Source: Schizochytrium sp. TIO01
Lineage: Eukaryota; Sar; Bigyra; Thraustochytrida; Thraustochytriidae
Assembly: GCA_004764695.1 (NCBI GenBank)
Contig: SMSO01000032.1
Span: 2,444,501-2,508,500 of the forward strand
DNA length: 64,000 nucleotides
Direction of reading: 5' to 3'
Below, piece by piece: positions 1-11,800 of the stretch. The notes below the pieces were generated by a model. That model saw nothing but the letters and a program-made list of their open reading frames with translations, made no database searches and had not been told where the DNA came from. How positions within the stretch are numbered: position 1 is the stretch's first letter; every line of letters starts with the position of its first letter. The position numbers and the translations under genes were made by a program.

Positions 1-782
1 TGGTTACCACTGCAGCAATGCCTTACAAGTGCCCTCCTGTGCCCTTTGAGTACGCTTTTCTGGTTGATGAAATGCTCCGCAAACGCGGTGTTCGAGACAG
101 TGTTTCGATCATTATCACATCTCCAATGGCACCCTTCCCTTTTGGGGGCCCGGTCCCCAAGAAGGTGTTTTTGGCTGCCTGCGAGGAGAAGAAGATCGAG
201 TTCCGTGCAGGAATCAGGCCCACCAAGATTCGCTCGGATGATCACGTAGTTGTTTTCGAGCCCACTGAAGGTGGCGAAGCTACCGAAGTCCAGTTTGATG
301 CCCTCATTGGAACCTACCCGCAACGCGCCCCGGACGTAGTAATTGATTCTGGTATGTGTAACCCGAAGGGGTTTGTTCCCGTTGATCTTATTACAATGGA
401 ATCAAAGATCCCTGGTGTGTTTTGCGTTGGAGATTCAAGCCACATGATGCTTCCTACTGAACCGCCCAAGCCGCACCCTAAGTCAGGCATCTTTGCTGCT
501 ATTGCTGGCACAAATGCTGGCACAATGATCAGTGCACTTGTTGCTGGGGACTCCGCCGATGTGGCTCGTGAGAAGGTGAGCAAGACACGTCAGGCACGCT
601 GCTTTGCGGAGACAGGTGACGGTTTAGGAATTATGATTGAGCCGAAGCTTCTTGCGGATGATGATGGCCCAGCTGGATTTGGCTGCGAGGGCCCTACCGA
701 GGAATGGGGTGCCGCGAAGATGACATGGCTTGCCGAGGTTGAGACAGAGCTCTTTGGTTCCTCAACTTTTGGCAAGGCTTAA
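1..782 (+). CDS. Sulfide:quinone reductase-like FAD/NAD(P) oxidoreductase, C-terminal part (5' truncated)
   Basis: This is the C-terminal portion (about 260 residues) of a two-dinucleotide-binding-domain flavoprotein. The frame is open from the first bases of the window (codons from base 3 read V-T-T-A-A before the Met at 18), so that Met is internal and the N-terminal FAD-binding Rossmann part lies outside. Seen: a PYKCPPVPFE segment just inside, a pattern typical of sulfide:quinone oxidoreductase and flavocytochrome c sulfide dehydrogenase relatives; a beta-rich NAD(P)-domain-like middle; and FCVGDSS followed by PKPHPKSGIFAAIAG, matching the family's second FAD-contacting GD motif and the P-K-x-G-x-F helix. 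Family members pass electrons from sulfide or related sulfur donors to quinone or cytochrome c, often at the mitochondrial inner membrane. The substrate here cannot be read from the sequence, and other pyridine-nucleotide oxidoreductase activities are possible. Stop is TAA at 780-782. Confidence 0.8.
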   Translation, partial: VTTAAMPYKCPPVPFEYAFLVDEMLRKRGVRDSVSIIITSPMAPFPFGGPVPKKVFLAACEEKKIEFRAGIRPTKIRSDDHVVVFEPTEGGEATEVQFDALIGTYPQRAPDVVIDSGMCNPKGFVPVDLITMESKIPGVFCVGDSSHMMLPTEPPKPHPKSGIFAAIAGTNAGTMISALVAGDSADVAREKVSKTRQARCFAETGDGLGIMIEPKLLADDDGPAGFGCEGPTEEWGAAKMTWLAEVETELFGSSTFGKA

Positions 783-3700
783 ATATTCATCTTTCCAGAT
801 TTGCCACCTTCGTTCTTGTAGTAGGCTTTTGTGTGAAGGAAAACAAAACAAAACATTAGTAGCTCTATTCCTTCGCGTATCCTTTTTGATTAAATGCTTC
901 TTCTCTATATAATCATGATATATTGTGTCAATCTACCAGGTCTCCATAATTTTTACAAATTCTCTTTAAGATACGTTGAATTTGTGTGTAGGTCTATAGA
1001 ACTAGTTTTCTACGCCACTGCAATTAGCGTATCAATTCACCATGTATCATTCGATTACAACAATCTTGCTTGTATATATTAGAAAAAAAAAGGGGGGGGA
1101 AAGACCATTACAAAGCCTTTTCGCAATGCTGAAACATGAGCAGTACCGTAAGCAGCACTTTTCATAGGCATGAGCAACCATCGTAAGGAGCAATGTTTTT
1201 ACTATATTGTGCATTCCAAAGTAAGCTTTTCAAGTCTGTTCTGAAGGATAGAAATACTCATCAACCTTGTATATTCTGTTTGCTAAATTTAGGGCGCGAG
1301 AAACATGATCATGAGCATAACCTGTAATGTATCACACTTACAGGTTACCACAAAAGGGCATGACGAAAACTTTAAGGTTTTTTAACAATTGGATCTTACA
1401 TGAAATATATAACTTTTTACATTTGGACTATCCCATGCAAACTAATACTCGTTCTAAGGAAATATCTGAAAGAAATGATATTAAAGATGATGGCTGTCTT
1501 CGTTGGCGGGGTTCTTCGTTAATTTACTTTGCAGAACAATACAAATAAGAGCCTTTCTCAACACAGGTTGACTAGAAAGTGCACTCATAAATTCAAGGTA
1601 GAACGGTATGATGTTTGCAAGGCTTGCGAGGTGCAAAGACTAAGGGGGGGGTTGTTATTAAAACTAAACCAAGAAGTACTCCACATCAATACATGCACGG
1701 CATCATTTGTACAGCGTATGGCTATTTGAGACAAATTTTGCTTTCCATTCCTTCCATCATTTTATTTTCTGGACTTGTGAGTTAGATGCAGAGCAATATG
1801 CTTTTAGTATCAGAACAGGATGCCGATCGATTTGAGCATGGAATGAAGGTTATGCCTATACTTGAGTTCTCAACTAAGTTAAATGCACATATTTTGATTG
1901 AGAATGCATAGATGCGAGCTGATGAACTGCACAAAAATTATACGATTTCCTTTTCTCAAAAATCACAATGATAACGTGACGCTAAAATATTAACAGCATG
2001 GATATCCTGATACAGCAATAGTGCATATACCATCAAATTCTACTTTATCATCAAAATCAACATTTGACGGTGACAAATCTGCCTTCCACAGAACTTCACA
2101 CGCAAAATTTCCACACCTTACTATCTAGTAGTCGTCATTACCTATCTTACATATCATACATAACACTGTTGCTCTTTGTATCATTTTTTTTTTTCCCAGC
2201 CCATAAGTATCTATCCAGTCTGATGCTGCTACAACCACGATATGAAACATTGGTTGTTTCGTGAGCTCAAATTCCAGAAGCTACATCTTGCTTACCCAAA
2301 ACCCCTCCTGTCCAATCAAGCCATTTCAATCTAACCGTGACTCAAAACCCTTCTTCTCCTCTACCATAGCTACTAGCTAGCTCCTCTGATTCAACATCAG
2401 CATCAAGGTAGTTGAATACTTATTCTCCATCCCTACTATCATACAATGTGCAATGTGCACCACCACGCAATCTGTTCATTGTCTCTTCCACCCATCCATT
2501 TACTACCCTGGAAACCCGTCTCCATGTAACGGGCCGTTTCAAAACCAGCGTTCCTGCAGGTTCCAATTCCTCTCCTCCACCCAATCTCTCGCAGCCGCAA
2601 GACATGATTCCCCGTGTTCTCATGACCTAGGTGCCTCTTTCTTGCTCAGAAAAGCAAATCAGCGATCAAATCCACAACTAGCTCTGGGCTCGATCCCGCG
2701 TGCCACGGCACCGGGCAGCCCGAGCTGCAACGTCTGCAGGCTGGTTTGTGTGGCGCTAGACTTACTCTACTGTGAGCTCGAGCGCCCCGCCAGCCTGCAG
2801 ACACTTCTCTGCTCATAACGAGGAGATGGCGATGAGGTAAGTCAAGAATAGCCTCAAGACCAAATCGCAGCTCTTGACAAAAGGTTGCGACTTTGGAACG
2901 GGGATGAAGGACAATAAGCAAAGCTTTCACAGGATGTGATGTGATTTGCTTCTGAGAAAAGGAGATTCGTTTTGTTGCAAACGTCCTCCTCTGCACACCA
3001 AGCCGGCCGTCTAGATTTCTTTACCTCGGTAAGGAGATGTGAAATGGCGGTGACCATAGCCAATTTTTTTTGCTGAGTCAAGTGCAACATAGATGCAGTG
3101 TTGGGCGCTTTTGAGGACTGCTTGTTTTCCATCGAGCATGACTCGTGCGTCTAACCCGCAGATATTCAAACCAAACCTGTCCTATTCAAGAACACTGGAA
3201 GCACTAGCTGTACAAACAACAAACTGTGAACATGCACTTCACATGTTAAACGATATAGAATCCCACATTAAGGAGGATACGCCTGTTTTTCTGTGAGGCC
3301 GTGTCCCTGGACACTTGTGGGAAAGTAAATGGCGTGTTAACTTTTTGAGGACATGATGGGCTACACGTTCTGTTTACGTTCTGTAAGCAAATGGATGTGT
3401 GGCATTCAACTATTGTGAAACTCGACTAGGGCGCACTGCCGAGACGAGCCTTAAGGCCACAGCCATTGTCCGTTGGTTGTTTTCCGGGTCATACTCGTCA
3501 GACATCCCAAGTGCATTTCTATTTGCTGTAGTACACCAGCAGACAGGATCCAGTTATTCATTGATTTAGGATGGGGCGTGTGGGGTTGGAAAGGAGAGAG
3601 ATGTGATGAACATGAAGAGGTAGATGACGATATATAGATGTCATGCACCACGCTGAATGGCAAGATCCAAATTTTTGGTTTCTTGAGCTGTAGATAATTC

Positions 3701-5020
3701 ATCTCACCCATTATCTGATACTTCATTAAGTATGCCAAGGTACACAATATATACCATTCTTTCATGCTTGGTTATTAGGCGGTACGGCACCCGAGAGAGA
3801 AATTGAAATGAAATTTGTGTGCAGTTTCAGCAGAGCTGCAACAAAGCCCAAGTCCTGTGACGATATCTATACACGACGGTCTTCTGAGCGACTCCAGCTC
3901 ACTATATTGTCGCGCTTCCTGATGAACTGTGTGTTTCAGAGGACTTTTGCTTTATGCCACATTATTTCAATTCACCAAGGGTTTTTCCGATCGAAAATAC
4001 TGATCCGCAGATCACAGCAGGTTGTCTTGCGGTGTCAACCATCTGTTCTCGCATTTATGGGGTGGGTGTTCATGGTTCGGGAGAATCTCAAGTTCAATTA
4101 TACTAACTTTGTAGTGACACTTGTCAATTTTGCCATACAGACGATCAGTCTTATTAAGCAGTCCTTCACTATCTTCCTAGGAGCAGATCTTGATTCCACA
4201 TTAGTCTGCTCTTTGAGCTTTCTTTTCTATGGTCATATCAGGAAGCATTGAATGCGTAAGTATTATTTCGATGGTTAACGAAGATCTTCTCGTGAAACAT
4301 TTATTTCCAGTGACGTGGTAGAGCTATTGCGGTGAGATTAGAGAACCACACAGCTTTTGTCTGCGTGTGTTCACTCCAGGGAGGAACGACATACTTGCTA
4401 CTCTTGATGTCTATGATGACACTCTAATCACCAAGATCTCTGAGGAGTTCGTAGTTCTCACCGCCCTGCTCCCGCTCACTCAATTATATATTGAGTCCTC
4501 ATGAAATATTGTTTTAAAATTTATGGCTTGGAGAAAGAAAACGAAGGTTGCGAGCATTGATGAAACTGTTGGATGTTAAAATAATCTCGTTGACGGGTCT
4601 CGGCTCATTGAAAATATTGTCCAATGCTGCTATCCTACTGAGCTCAAAACATCTATTTATTTTAGATGTTTATGCGCCTTTCTTTTCTTCAAGTCATTGT
4701 TGCAGGGTGTTTCACTAGTTGTTTGAATGGAATGATGTCCCAGATTGGATGATAGCTAACTGTTATGTCGGTTCAATCGTTTATGATTATACAGGCTGAA
4801 GTCTTGATCTAGATTAGATACATATTTTTTTATTTAAACTTTATACAGAGCTGTATTCTATTTCTATCTGCCTTTCTCTATCGTCTAGTTGTATGTTGAT
4901 GCGCTTTCATTTGTTGTTCCTATTTGTTTTAACTTTCCTGTTTGCTTGTTTTTTTGGACGTACTGCTTTGCTGTACTATTTATGTTATTTCTTACATATT
5001 TGCAAAATAGAACGGAGACT
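783..5020. other. Intergenic stretch, no convincing gene
   Basis: About 4.2 kb of AT-leaning sequence between two plus-strand genes. No frame here has recognisable domains. Short A, G and T homopolymer runs lie near 1081-1100 and 2184-2196. An ATG-initiated 147-codon frame at 3808-4251 is hydrophobic but resembles nothing I know. A short exon-like frame runs about 4330-4503, bounded by an in-frame TAG followed by AG. The end of the stretch (about 4800-5020) is T-rich with pyrimidine tracts ending in TAG at 4888 and 5010. It may be an intron or the 5' leader of the PIG-X-like gene, and an upstream signal-peptide exon could lie in this stretch. Confidence 0.5.
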
Positions 5021-5887
5021 ATGTTAGAGGAAAATGAAAATAATGGAAGACACCCGCAGAGACCCAAAACGGCAAGCTTGTTTGATTTGTTGCGTGAAGC
5101 AAAGGCAAGTATGCCAAGCTTGGAGGCCGAGATCATCTTGCGGGATATAGAAGGTGATGGTTTCCATCGTACTCTTCTAACAGGTGTACGGGCTTCTGTT
5201 CCCTGGGCTGTACGAGACTTAAGTGCTGGGAAGACTGACATTGAACCTAGTCAGAGGGTGCTTGCTGGTGATGGCTCGCCTTGCGTAGTTGCAGTCGTGG
5301 AGTCTATGCCGCGCGAGGTCTATGTAGACTTCGACGAAGCCAAAGAACAGAGACGTTTTCAAGTAAGTGGGGTCCCACTTGTAGTTGGCGTGGGTTTCGA
5401 TGGTGGTATCGATGTGGAAAAGCCTGCAGAGGTTTCAATCCCCTTCAAGATTTCTCAAATTTCTACAAACGTCACGCTTGAAAGTGCTAGCGCTGATGCG
5501 ATGATTTTGCACTCAGAGTTCAGGCTACCACTTCATTTTCGCTACCAGGCACCTGGTAATGAGGCGTTTGCTCCCGCAACTGTTCATCCTCCGATTGGCC
5601 TTTGGATTGGATGTCCTACTACTGGAGTGGGATCTTTGGGCAACGGGAAACCTAGTTTTCCACTAGACAGTGATCTGGCGGATTTAAACTGGATAAGTGT
5701 TCAGGGTGCTCCGCAAGGTCCCGGCGCTCATGATGTTACAGTTGAGATTCCTATTGGCATACTGTCCCAGGCTACAATGGTTCACAGCGTGACTGCTGTA
5801 GTGACAATGCTTGGCGCTCTCTTTCTGCTATGGATTACCCAAAAAGCATCACATAATAATCCTGAGTCTGAGAAGAAGTCCGAATGA
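5021..5887 (+). CDS. PIG-X / PBN1-like subunit of GPI mannosyltransferase I
   Basis: Family role: PIG-X (yeast Pbn1) is an ER membrane protein that stabilises PIG-M, the enzyme adding the first mannose to the GPI anchor. The 288-residue frame has the family layout. A GDGFHR segment (residues about 45-50) sits in the N-terminal region, then PREVYVDFDE (97-106), then the hallmark H-S-E-x-R-L-P-L-H-F-R-Y (164-175), which corresponds to the family's H-x-E-L/R-P-x-H-x-R-Y core. A luminal beta-rich stretch follows, with a single C-terminal transmembrane helix (about 254-274) and a short charged tail. Start: ATG 5021 has A at -3; another in-frame ATG lies at 4982. The frame runs open further upstream (to 4889 without ATG) through a very hydrophobic T-rich stretch that could be intronic. 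The expected signal peptide is therefore not securely placed and may come from an upstream exon. An AATAAA lies at about 6096. Confidence 0.75.
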   Translation: MLEENENNGRHPQRPKTASLFDLLREAKASMPSLEAEIILRDIEGDGFHRTLLTGVRASVPWAVRDLSAGKTDIEPSQRVLAGDGSPCVVAVVESMPREVYVDFDEAKEQRRFQVSGVPLVVGVGFDGGIDVEKPAEVSIPFKISQISTNVTLESASADAMILHSEFRLPLHFRYQAPGNEAFAPATVHPPIGLWIGCPTTGVGSLGNGKPSFPLDSDLADLNWISVQGAPQGPGAHDVTVEIPIGILSQATMVHSVTAVVTMLGALFLLWITQKASHNNPESEKKSE

Positions 5888-6571
5888 TAATGCCCACCAT
5901 ATGCGAAGAAATATACAACATAGAAGTATGGAGTTGCTGTGACCTCTTTTTTGATGAACAAGTTCATTGAGGAGATCATAATTGTACAGTCATGTTAATA
6001 ATATGTAGAAACAACATAACCGCAGAGATGATGGACAGACTGTGAGGTCCGCCATTTTGCCTGCACAAGTCTTGACCTAAAATAGGATATTATTGAAATA
6101 AAGGGGAGCTGTAGTTTGCGACGCATGTATAAATTTGTTGTCATTTTCGAGTATGTATTTTATAACTATGCAATGTGAAGTAGTGGTATTTTGTCATGAT
6201 GCTCGTTTAAGCGAACGCAAATGCATGGATGCTTTCGAAGATGTTGAGTATGTTGGTAGAGAGTGGTAGTCATACGAGAGGAGGATAAAATGAGGGCGTG
6301 GTGCGTGCGCATTATAGTAAGCAGGCAGATAGGCAGGTTAGCAGATATGAAGGCAATAGAATAGCAAAGGAGGACGAAAAGGGGAGACCTTGAGAGGAAA
6401 AAGAATTTACTTCCCAAACATGGAAGCAGTTGGCAAACCAGAGGGAGCCTGGTTTATCCTTGCGTATCATAGTAAGAGACGTAGGTCTCCTGAGTCTACA
6501 AAAGAAAAAGAACAGTCCCATTGTAAGAGTTTGTGAAGAAATTGAAAATTTCGTTCGATGCACAACTCTGT
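5888..6571. other. Convergent intergenic region
   Basis: This 0.7-kb stretch lies between the stop of the PIG-X-like gene (+) and the stop of the next gene (-). It contains a plausible polyadenylation signal for the upstream gene (AATAAA near 6096). No coding frame is recognisable. Confidence 0.5.
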
Positions 6572-7624
6572 TTATCTGCGGTCAAAACCTGAACGGCTCA
6601 TTGTGTCCTGGATACTAATGTGAGTTTCTGATTGATGAATTGCAGTCTGGGCGGGTGTCTTCGCATTCAATTCTGCCGCGGCAGCAGCAGCTGCAGAAGT
6701 CTTGTTGGCAAGAATGTTACTACCATGCTTGAGAGCACTGCTGATGGATAGATTGGCAAGCTTTTGCTCGAGAGAGATTGTTTCACCCTTGGAGGCGAGG
6801 AAGGATGCGTACCATGTGTAGGCACCCTTTACGCTGCCACCAGAGCTGGAGGAGAATCCACCATCTGTGCCAGACGAGGAGCTGCCTCCGGGGCTTGACG
6901 GGTAAAAGTCATGCGGACTTCCGGGCGGAGTTGAGCCAGGTGATCCTGTGGTACCATCTCCACCAGCACTACCACCACCATTGCCACCTCCAGAAGCAAA
7001 CTGGGCAACAGCATTGCCACCAAAGTTGCGGAGCAGAAGCTCGAGGTCACCCAGGACTGTCGAAAGCGCCTGGTGCGCCTGCACGAGCTGCATGGCATCC
7101 TCCTGCGTAAGCTGATGCGGATTGGAGAGCAGCATGAGAGTCTCAAAGGCAACATCATCTGCACCTTCCTTGATATACTGCGCGCTGGATTGCGGGAAGT
7201 ACTCGTACTTGACACTGACAGCATCATCCTCGGGAGCGCTAGCCTGCGGTGGTGTGGGTGGCTGAGGTGGTGCAGAATTATTTGTTTCTGCAGCTGCAGT
7301 AAGTTTCCGGAGCACGCCACGCGTGGCCATCCAGAGCGAGCCGCTCTGTTTAGGAAATGTTCGCTTCATGGTCTCATAGTCGAACGAGCACAGAAATTCT
7401 TTCACGGTGATATAATCCGCGTTATTGGCGTATCTTGCCTCGAGAGCTCTAAAGTTCGGGTCTTCGGGGTGTGCCGACTGGAGCCAAAGAAGGATATCGC
7501 GAAGGCCTTGCGTAGGACCGACTTCGGCGAGGCGGCCATGGTTTTCCGCAAGGTGTCTCACGACGCTACGTGCCAATTTAAGGTTGACATTGCGTCCATT
7601 CCACTGGAAAAGGACCTCAGCCAT
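6572..7624 (-). CDS. Unrecognised 350-residue protein, Gly/Ser-rich linker and poly-Ala
   Basis: I do not recognise the family. The N-terminal 110 residues look like a folded, mostly helical domain (WNGRNVNLKLARSVVRHLAE at 8-27, DILLWLQS at 43-50, a conserved-looking YITVKEFLCSFDYETMKRTF at 71-90). A Pro-rich linker follows (119-131), then a second helical segment (about 155-203, with LTQEDAMQLVQAHQALSTVLGDLELLLRNF at 172-201). Next comes a long Gly/Ser/Pro low-complexity linker (210-265), a short GAYTWYASFLASKGETISLEQKLANL segment (267-292), a seven-Ala run (311-317) and a polar tail. No signal peptide or membrane segment is seen. The single-exon frame, high-complexity ends and ATG at 7624 support a real gene. 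The last 30 residues change character and could reflect a missed 3' intron. It is probably a cytoplasmic or nuclear scaffold-like protein, but that is only inference. Confidence 0.65.
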   Translation of the reverse strand: MAEVLFQWNGRNVNLKLARSVVRHLAENHGRLAEVGPTQGLRDILLWLQSAHPEDPNFRALEARYANNADYITVKEFLCSFDYETMKRTFPKQSGSLWMATRGVLRKLTAAAETNNSAPPQPPTPPQASAPEDDAVSVKYEYFPQSSAQYIKEGADDVAFETLMLLSNPHQLTQEDAMQLVQAHQALSTVLGDLELLLRNFGGNAVAQFASGGGNGGGSAGGDGTTGSPGSTPPGSPHDFYPSSPGGSSSSGTDGGFSSSSGGSVKGAYTWYASFLASKGETISLEQKLANLSISSALKHGSNILANKTSAAAAAAAELNAKTPAQTAIHQSETHISIQDTMSRSGFDRR

Positions 7625-8204
7625 CTTGATTTCAAAGGTGAATCAGTAGCAAAACAAAATCTACACGAATCCAGAATTAAGAGGGGAGCTCACTCGTGAA
7701 GCAACAAGCAAATTTGAAGAAGAAGAAGAAGAAGTACTACTAGTAGTAATAGTACCTAAGTCCTACTTTTCTTCACGTGCAGCGGCAACAAAGACTCCAG
7801 GCGTGAGTGCACTCACTTAACTCCTCAATCAATAGAGCTGCAGCGTACAAGTACAGAATACCCGAAACGTTGCTGCTTTGCTGACGGTCTTGAGCTCGTC
7901 AGGTGAGAGCAAGCAACTCGAACGACCGGAAGATCTGTTTTGCGATCGAAGTGCAATTTCTTTCTTTCTAGTTTTCACGACTGTCTGTCTGTCTGTCTGT
8001 CAAATGAAGTTCCTCTTCACTCTCTCGCTTGCTCCGCGTGTACTCTGCTTCGAGGGACACGACAGGATGTAGGTGGACTTAAGGATGTAGTGTTCTCCTA
8101 AAGGGATATAGGTGTCGCGGACCGCGAGGCCTCGGCCTGGTGCACGGGACTCCGGATGGCGCGGAGCGACGGCGAGCCAGGCTGCGTTTGGATGAATTTG
8201 ATTT

Positions 8205-8221
8205 GCTTTTGCTTTGCTTTG

Positions 8222-8260
<39 letters not shown>

Positions 8261-8262
8261 TC
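8205..8262. repeat. TTTGC/TTTC microsatellite
   Basis: A short run of TTTGC-type units passes into about ten TTTC units (pyrimidine strand on plus). The junction suggests the TTTC array grew from a point variant of the pentanucleotide tract. Confidence 0.9.
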
Positions 8263-8654
8263 CCTAATATAACTTTTTAAAGTAGGATTAAAAACTTTAT
8301 TGGTTTAAATGGAAGATAAAAGAAACACTTTCATAAATAAATCCCTACTTTTCATGTATATAGGCAACTCTTGTATCCAATTAAATACATCTTTTTAGCA
8401 GGTGATAGGTATCATCATCAGCACTTACTACCCGGTAGTAAGTGCAAAAGCAAAACAAATAATTGATAATCGACAAGATAATTGACAAGAAACAAATACA
8501 CAGACCCAGCGGGTATCAGGTCCTTTCTTTCTGGACATTGCACAAGTCTGATCTGTCAAGCTTAGAGGCCTCTTCTTTTCTTTTCGAAGCCCAGCAATTA
8601 GTTTCTTTGGCTGGCCTCTCTCTTTTGGGGTGTTCGCTCCGTCTTGTGTTTGTA

Positions 8655-8860
8655 TGTTTGTTTGTTTGTTTGTTTGTTTGTTTGTTTGTTTGTTTGTTTG
8701 TTTGTTTGTTTGTTTGTTTGTTTGTTTGTTTGTTTGTTTGTTTGTTTGTTTGTTTGTTTGTTTGTTTGTTTGTTTGTTTGTTTGTTTGTTTGTTTGTTTG
8801 TTTGTTTGTTTGTTTGTTTGTTTGTTTGTTTGTTTGTTTGTTTGTTTGTTTGTTTGTTTG
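8655..8860. repeat. (GTTT)~51 tetranucleotide microsatellite
   Basis: About 206 bases of essentially perfect GTTT/AAAC repeat, the longest pure microsatellite in the window. A four-base unit leaves all frames open, which creates long Cys-Leu-Phe-Val or Asn-Lys-Gln-Thr frames that are artefacts. The purity implies recent expansion and likely length variation between isolates. Confidence 0.97.
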
Positions 8861-11800
8861 ATTGTTTACTCCGTTGGTTAAGTGACTTTTTTCTTTCTTC
8901 TTCTATCATACGTACCTCCTACTGTTGTTTTACTCAATAGTCCTAAGTAAGTACTATGCGTTTTTTACTCTTCACACAGTAGAGAATGAAATTATCTCAC
9001 GCTTTCCTCTTTTCTTCTTTCGCTGTGAATTCAGAATTCTTTTGCCCTTCGAGGAGGTGGCCACTGCTCGTTTCGAATCCTTTCATAGCGCTTGGACCAT
9101 AGTTGAAGGGGATCGCAACTGCTCCTTCGGGCTCGTGTATCAACAGGACGGCCTTGGTCGGTGGGCGTGAACAGCACAGCAAAGTCAACATTCATGCTCT
9201 ATCTCAGTGTGCTTTTCTTTTGCCCCGTTTGCTCCTTATGCTCCTTTGCTCCTTTTGGTCATTGAATAATAGCAAACAAAAACTACCAATCAGTCAATGA
9301 GAATAAATGAATATCGTAAAAACTCAAGATGGATATGAGTGAATTCGTTGCCCAATTCAATCTTGAATCAATGGATTGATCATTTCTGCATCAACTCTAA
9401 CCTAGACACTTCTTGAAGTTTGTAAATTCATGAAAGCATTGAGCACTCGCATGGTCTTTATAACGATGAGTAATCTTCAAGTTGTAGAACATCCTCGCCA
9501 AGTTCGCCTTCGTCTAAAGTTGCTACTACTCCTGTGAATAATCGTCACTGCCAAAGCTCGTAAACTGCATTCCGAACATGACTAGAGAAGTACGTCCTCG
9601 AGTTTGCAGCAACATCGGCAGAGCTTGTTGACGAAATGTCTACTTAGCGAGTGAGTGAACTCAACGCATCGTTCAAGTTACTGTATTTTTAGTTACCTTT
9701 TTTAATTTACAATAAAAAATAAAAATTCAACATTGATAGTGGTACCGTATTACATCCTTAACAGAGGAAAGAAAATAAAAGGATCCTTCATCCTACTGAG
9801 ATTAGATGTTCTTCTCTCTCTACTTTCTTTCTTTCTCATTGTCAATAAATGAATAAAAAAAAGAAATGCAGGAACGTGCACAAAGCCGAGCTATTTGTTC
9901 AATCAGTGGGCCTCACTCAGCTAAAGCCGTGTCGCGAAACTCAAGAGAAAGTTCTTGCTTAGCATAGACGCAACGAAGAGATGCCTCAGTCAAGTGGAGA
10001 ACATCGTGTTCATTTCCGAAGCTTATGGCTGTGACATCCCCAGCTTCTTGAGAAATCAAAAGCTTATAAAATAAAATTAAATTAAAAAACCAAAATCAAA
10101 ACAGCCAACTTATTGTAGTTGTTCAAAGTAAAGTTTAAACAGGTGTGCTCCATAGTACACTCATGTTATAACATGTGGTAGTAGTACGAGTATTCCACCT
10201 TTAATTGAGCAATCATAAATCAAAGAACTTAAATACAGCGAAGAGAATGAATAAACGATGTGTCCTGAGAGAAAGAAAAAAGCCAATAAAAGCCAATGGA
10301 AGACACCTTCGAGCTTGCAATTTGCAACTTGAAGCTTGCGATTTGTACAGACCCTAGTCGATCGCGTGAGTTATTACGGGCCCTAAAGCAGAATCTTGGC
10401 TGCTTCAGCAAACCCCATGCGTCTTGAGCACTTCATGCCTCGATTCTATAAAGCCCTGAAATCTTAAATCGTTCTGGACGTGAACCCGAGTAAGAACGAT
10501 TGAAACCCCAGCTGGCAAGTTGGCTAGTGCGTGTATGGTACACGACACCGAGTATTCAACACTATTTAAAATCCAGATTACGCATTGTCTGTGGAGACCG
10601 GACTGGCTAGAATTGAAGACGGTGGGGAATAGGAGTCTGTTATACACGGGTAGGACCTCTGAGGCTTTAAATAGATAGATACGAGCGAAGAAAGAGAAAG
10701 AGGAAGGGTTGAAAAGAGTCTCATGAAACAAATCGAAACGAAGAACTCGATCATCTCGAGACGAGTGTTTCTTGCACAAAAGAGTGGGTGCCTAGCAAAG
10801 AGCTGAAGGCTGGAGCTGTGCCGACGAAAGTTGTAACGGCAGTGAAGAGTCCGTCGAATGTAGCCAGCTCGCTGGGGCCCATTCCTGCGTATTTTGGCAG
10901 AACTGCAGGGCAATGAGGAACAAATCAGCAGAGACCAAGAACTGAGGACAGCGCGAAGACAAAAACACGATGTCGCTTCTTAGACACTGAATAGTAGTCA
11001 GTATTGTTAATTCTACCAGTAGGGTGTAGGTGCCTTCAGGGGTAGGCACTAATAGAAAGCAAGTATGATTTGGTGTGCTTTTGCATGGCTCAGATTACAT
11101 TGCAATGAATACAAAATATGTGCCAACTTGCGAAGCTTGCTTTGCTTCGACTCATTCACAACGTGGGCAACAATGCAGCTTCAGGATTGATGGGATAAGT
11201 GTGTTGGTTTTCGTCGATATAAACATTTGCAAAGGTAGCGATGGCGACCTTTGATCTTCGAATGGTTTGTTTATCTAATCTACTGCTTCGTTGGGTGAAA
11301 TTATTCACTTTCAGGATGAAGGGTGACCAAGGATGAATGATCTTGAAGTTGATGGAGACATTGTTGGCAACGACAGTTTCGAGGTTAAGTTTAGGTATGA
11401 TGTATTACAAAGAAAATTGAGGTGATCTTATTCCTCATTCTAATAATGAAACAGAACCTAGATAATCGTCAAAGCGGCATGCAATGAATTGCAATTCTGA
11501 TGAGTTTTCTGTCTTTTTGGACAGGGGATGTCTCCGTGCAGATAGATGGGGAAATCAGAGAAAGGTATTGATAGATGCATCAACTTGCTTGACATGGATC
11601 AGTTCCCCTCTTGCAAATCTTTGACCTGGAGACAGGCAACATCAATTAAACCAATGGGTTCTATATGTCCACTTAAGATAGGATGATCTTCAGTGCTCTT
11701 TTCTTTGTTTCCAACTTGAAGATTGCTCATATTTGCTAGCTAGCCAGCTACACTCTGTGCTCGGGAGACGGCCCAGAAAGTTCGCGATTGCCTGCCACGA

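Noticed and set aside
3808-4251. 147-codon ATG frame with hydrophobic stretches
   Set aside because: No domain, no codon preference, AT-rich composition expected to give such residues by chance; retained only as a note in the gap description.
8463-8940. Long frames of repeated Cys-Leu-Phe-Val or Asn-Lys-Gln-Thr
   Set aside because: They exist on both strands and several frames only because a GTTT/AAAC repeat contains no stop codon.
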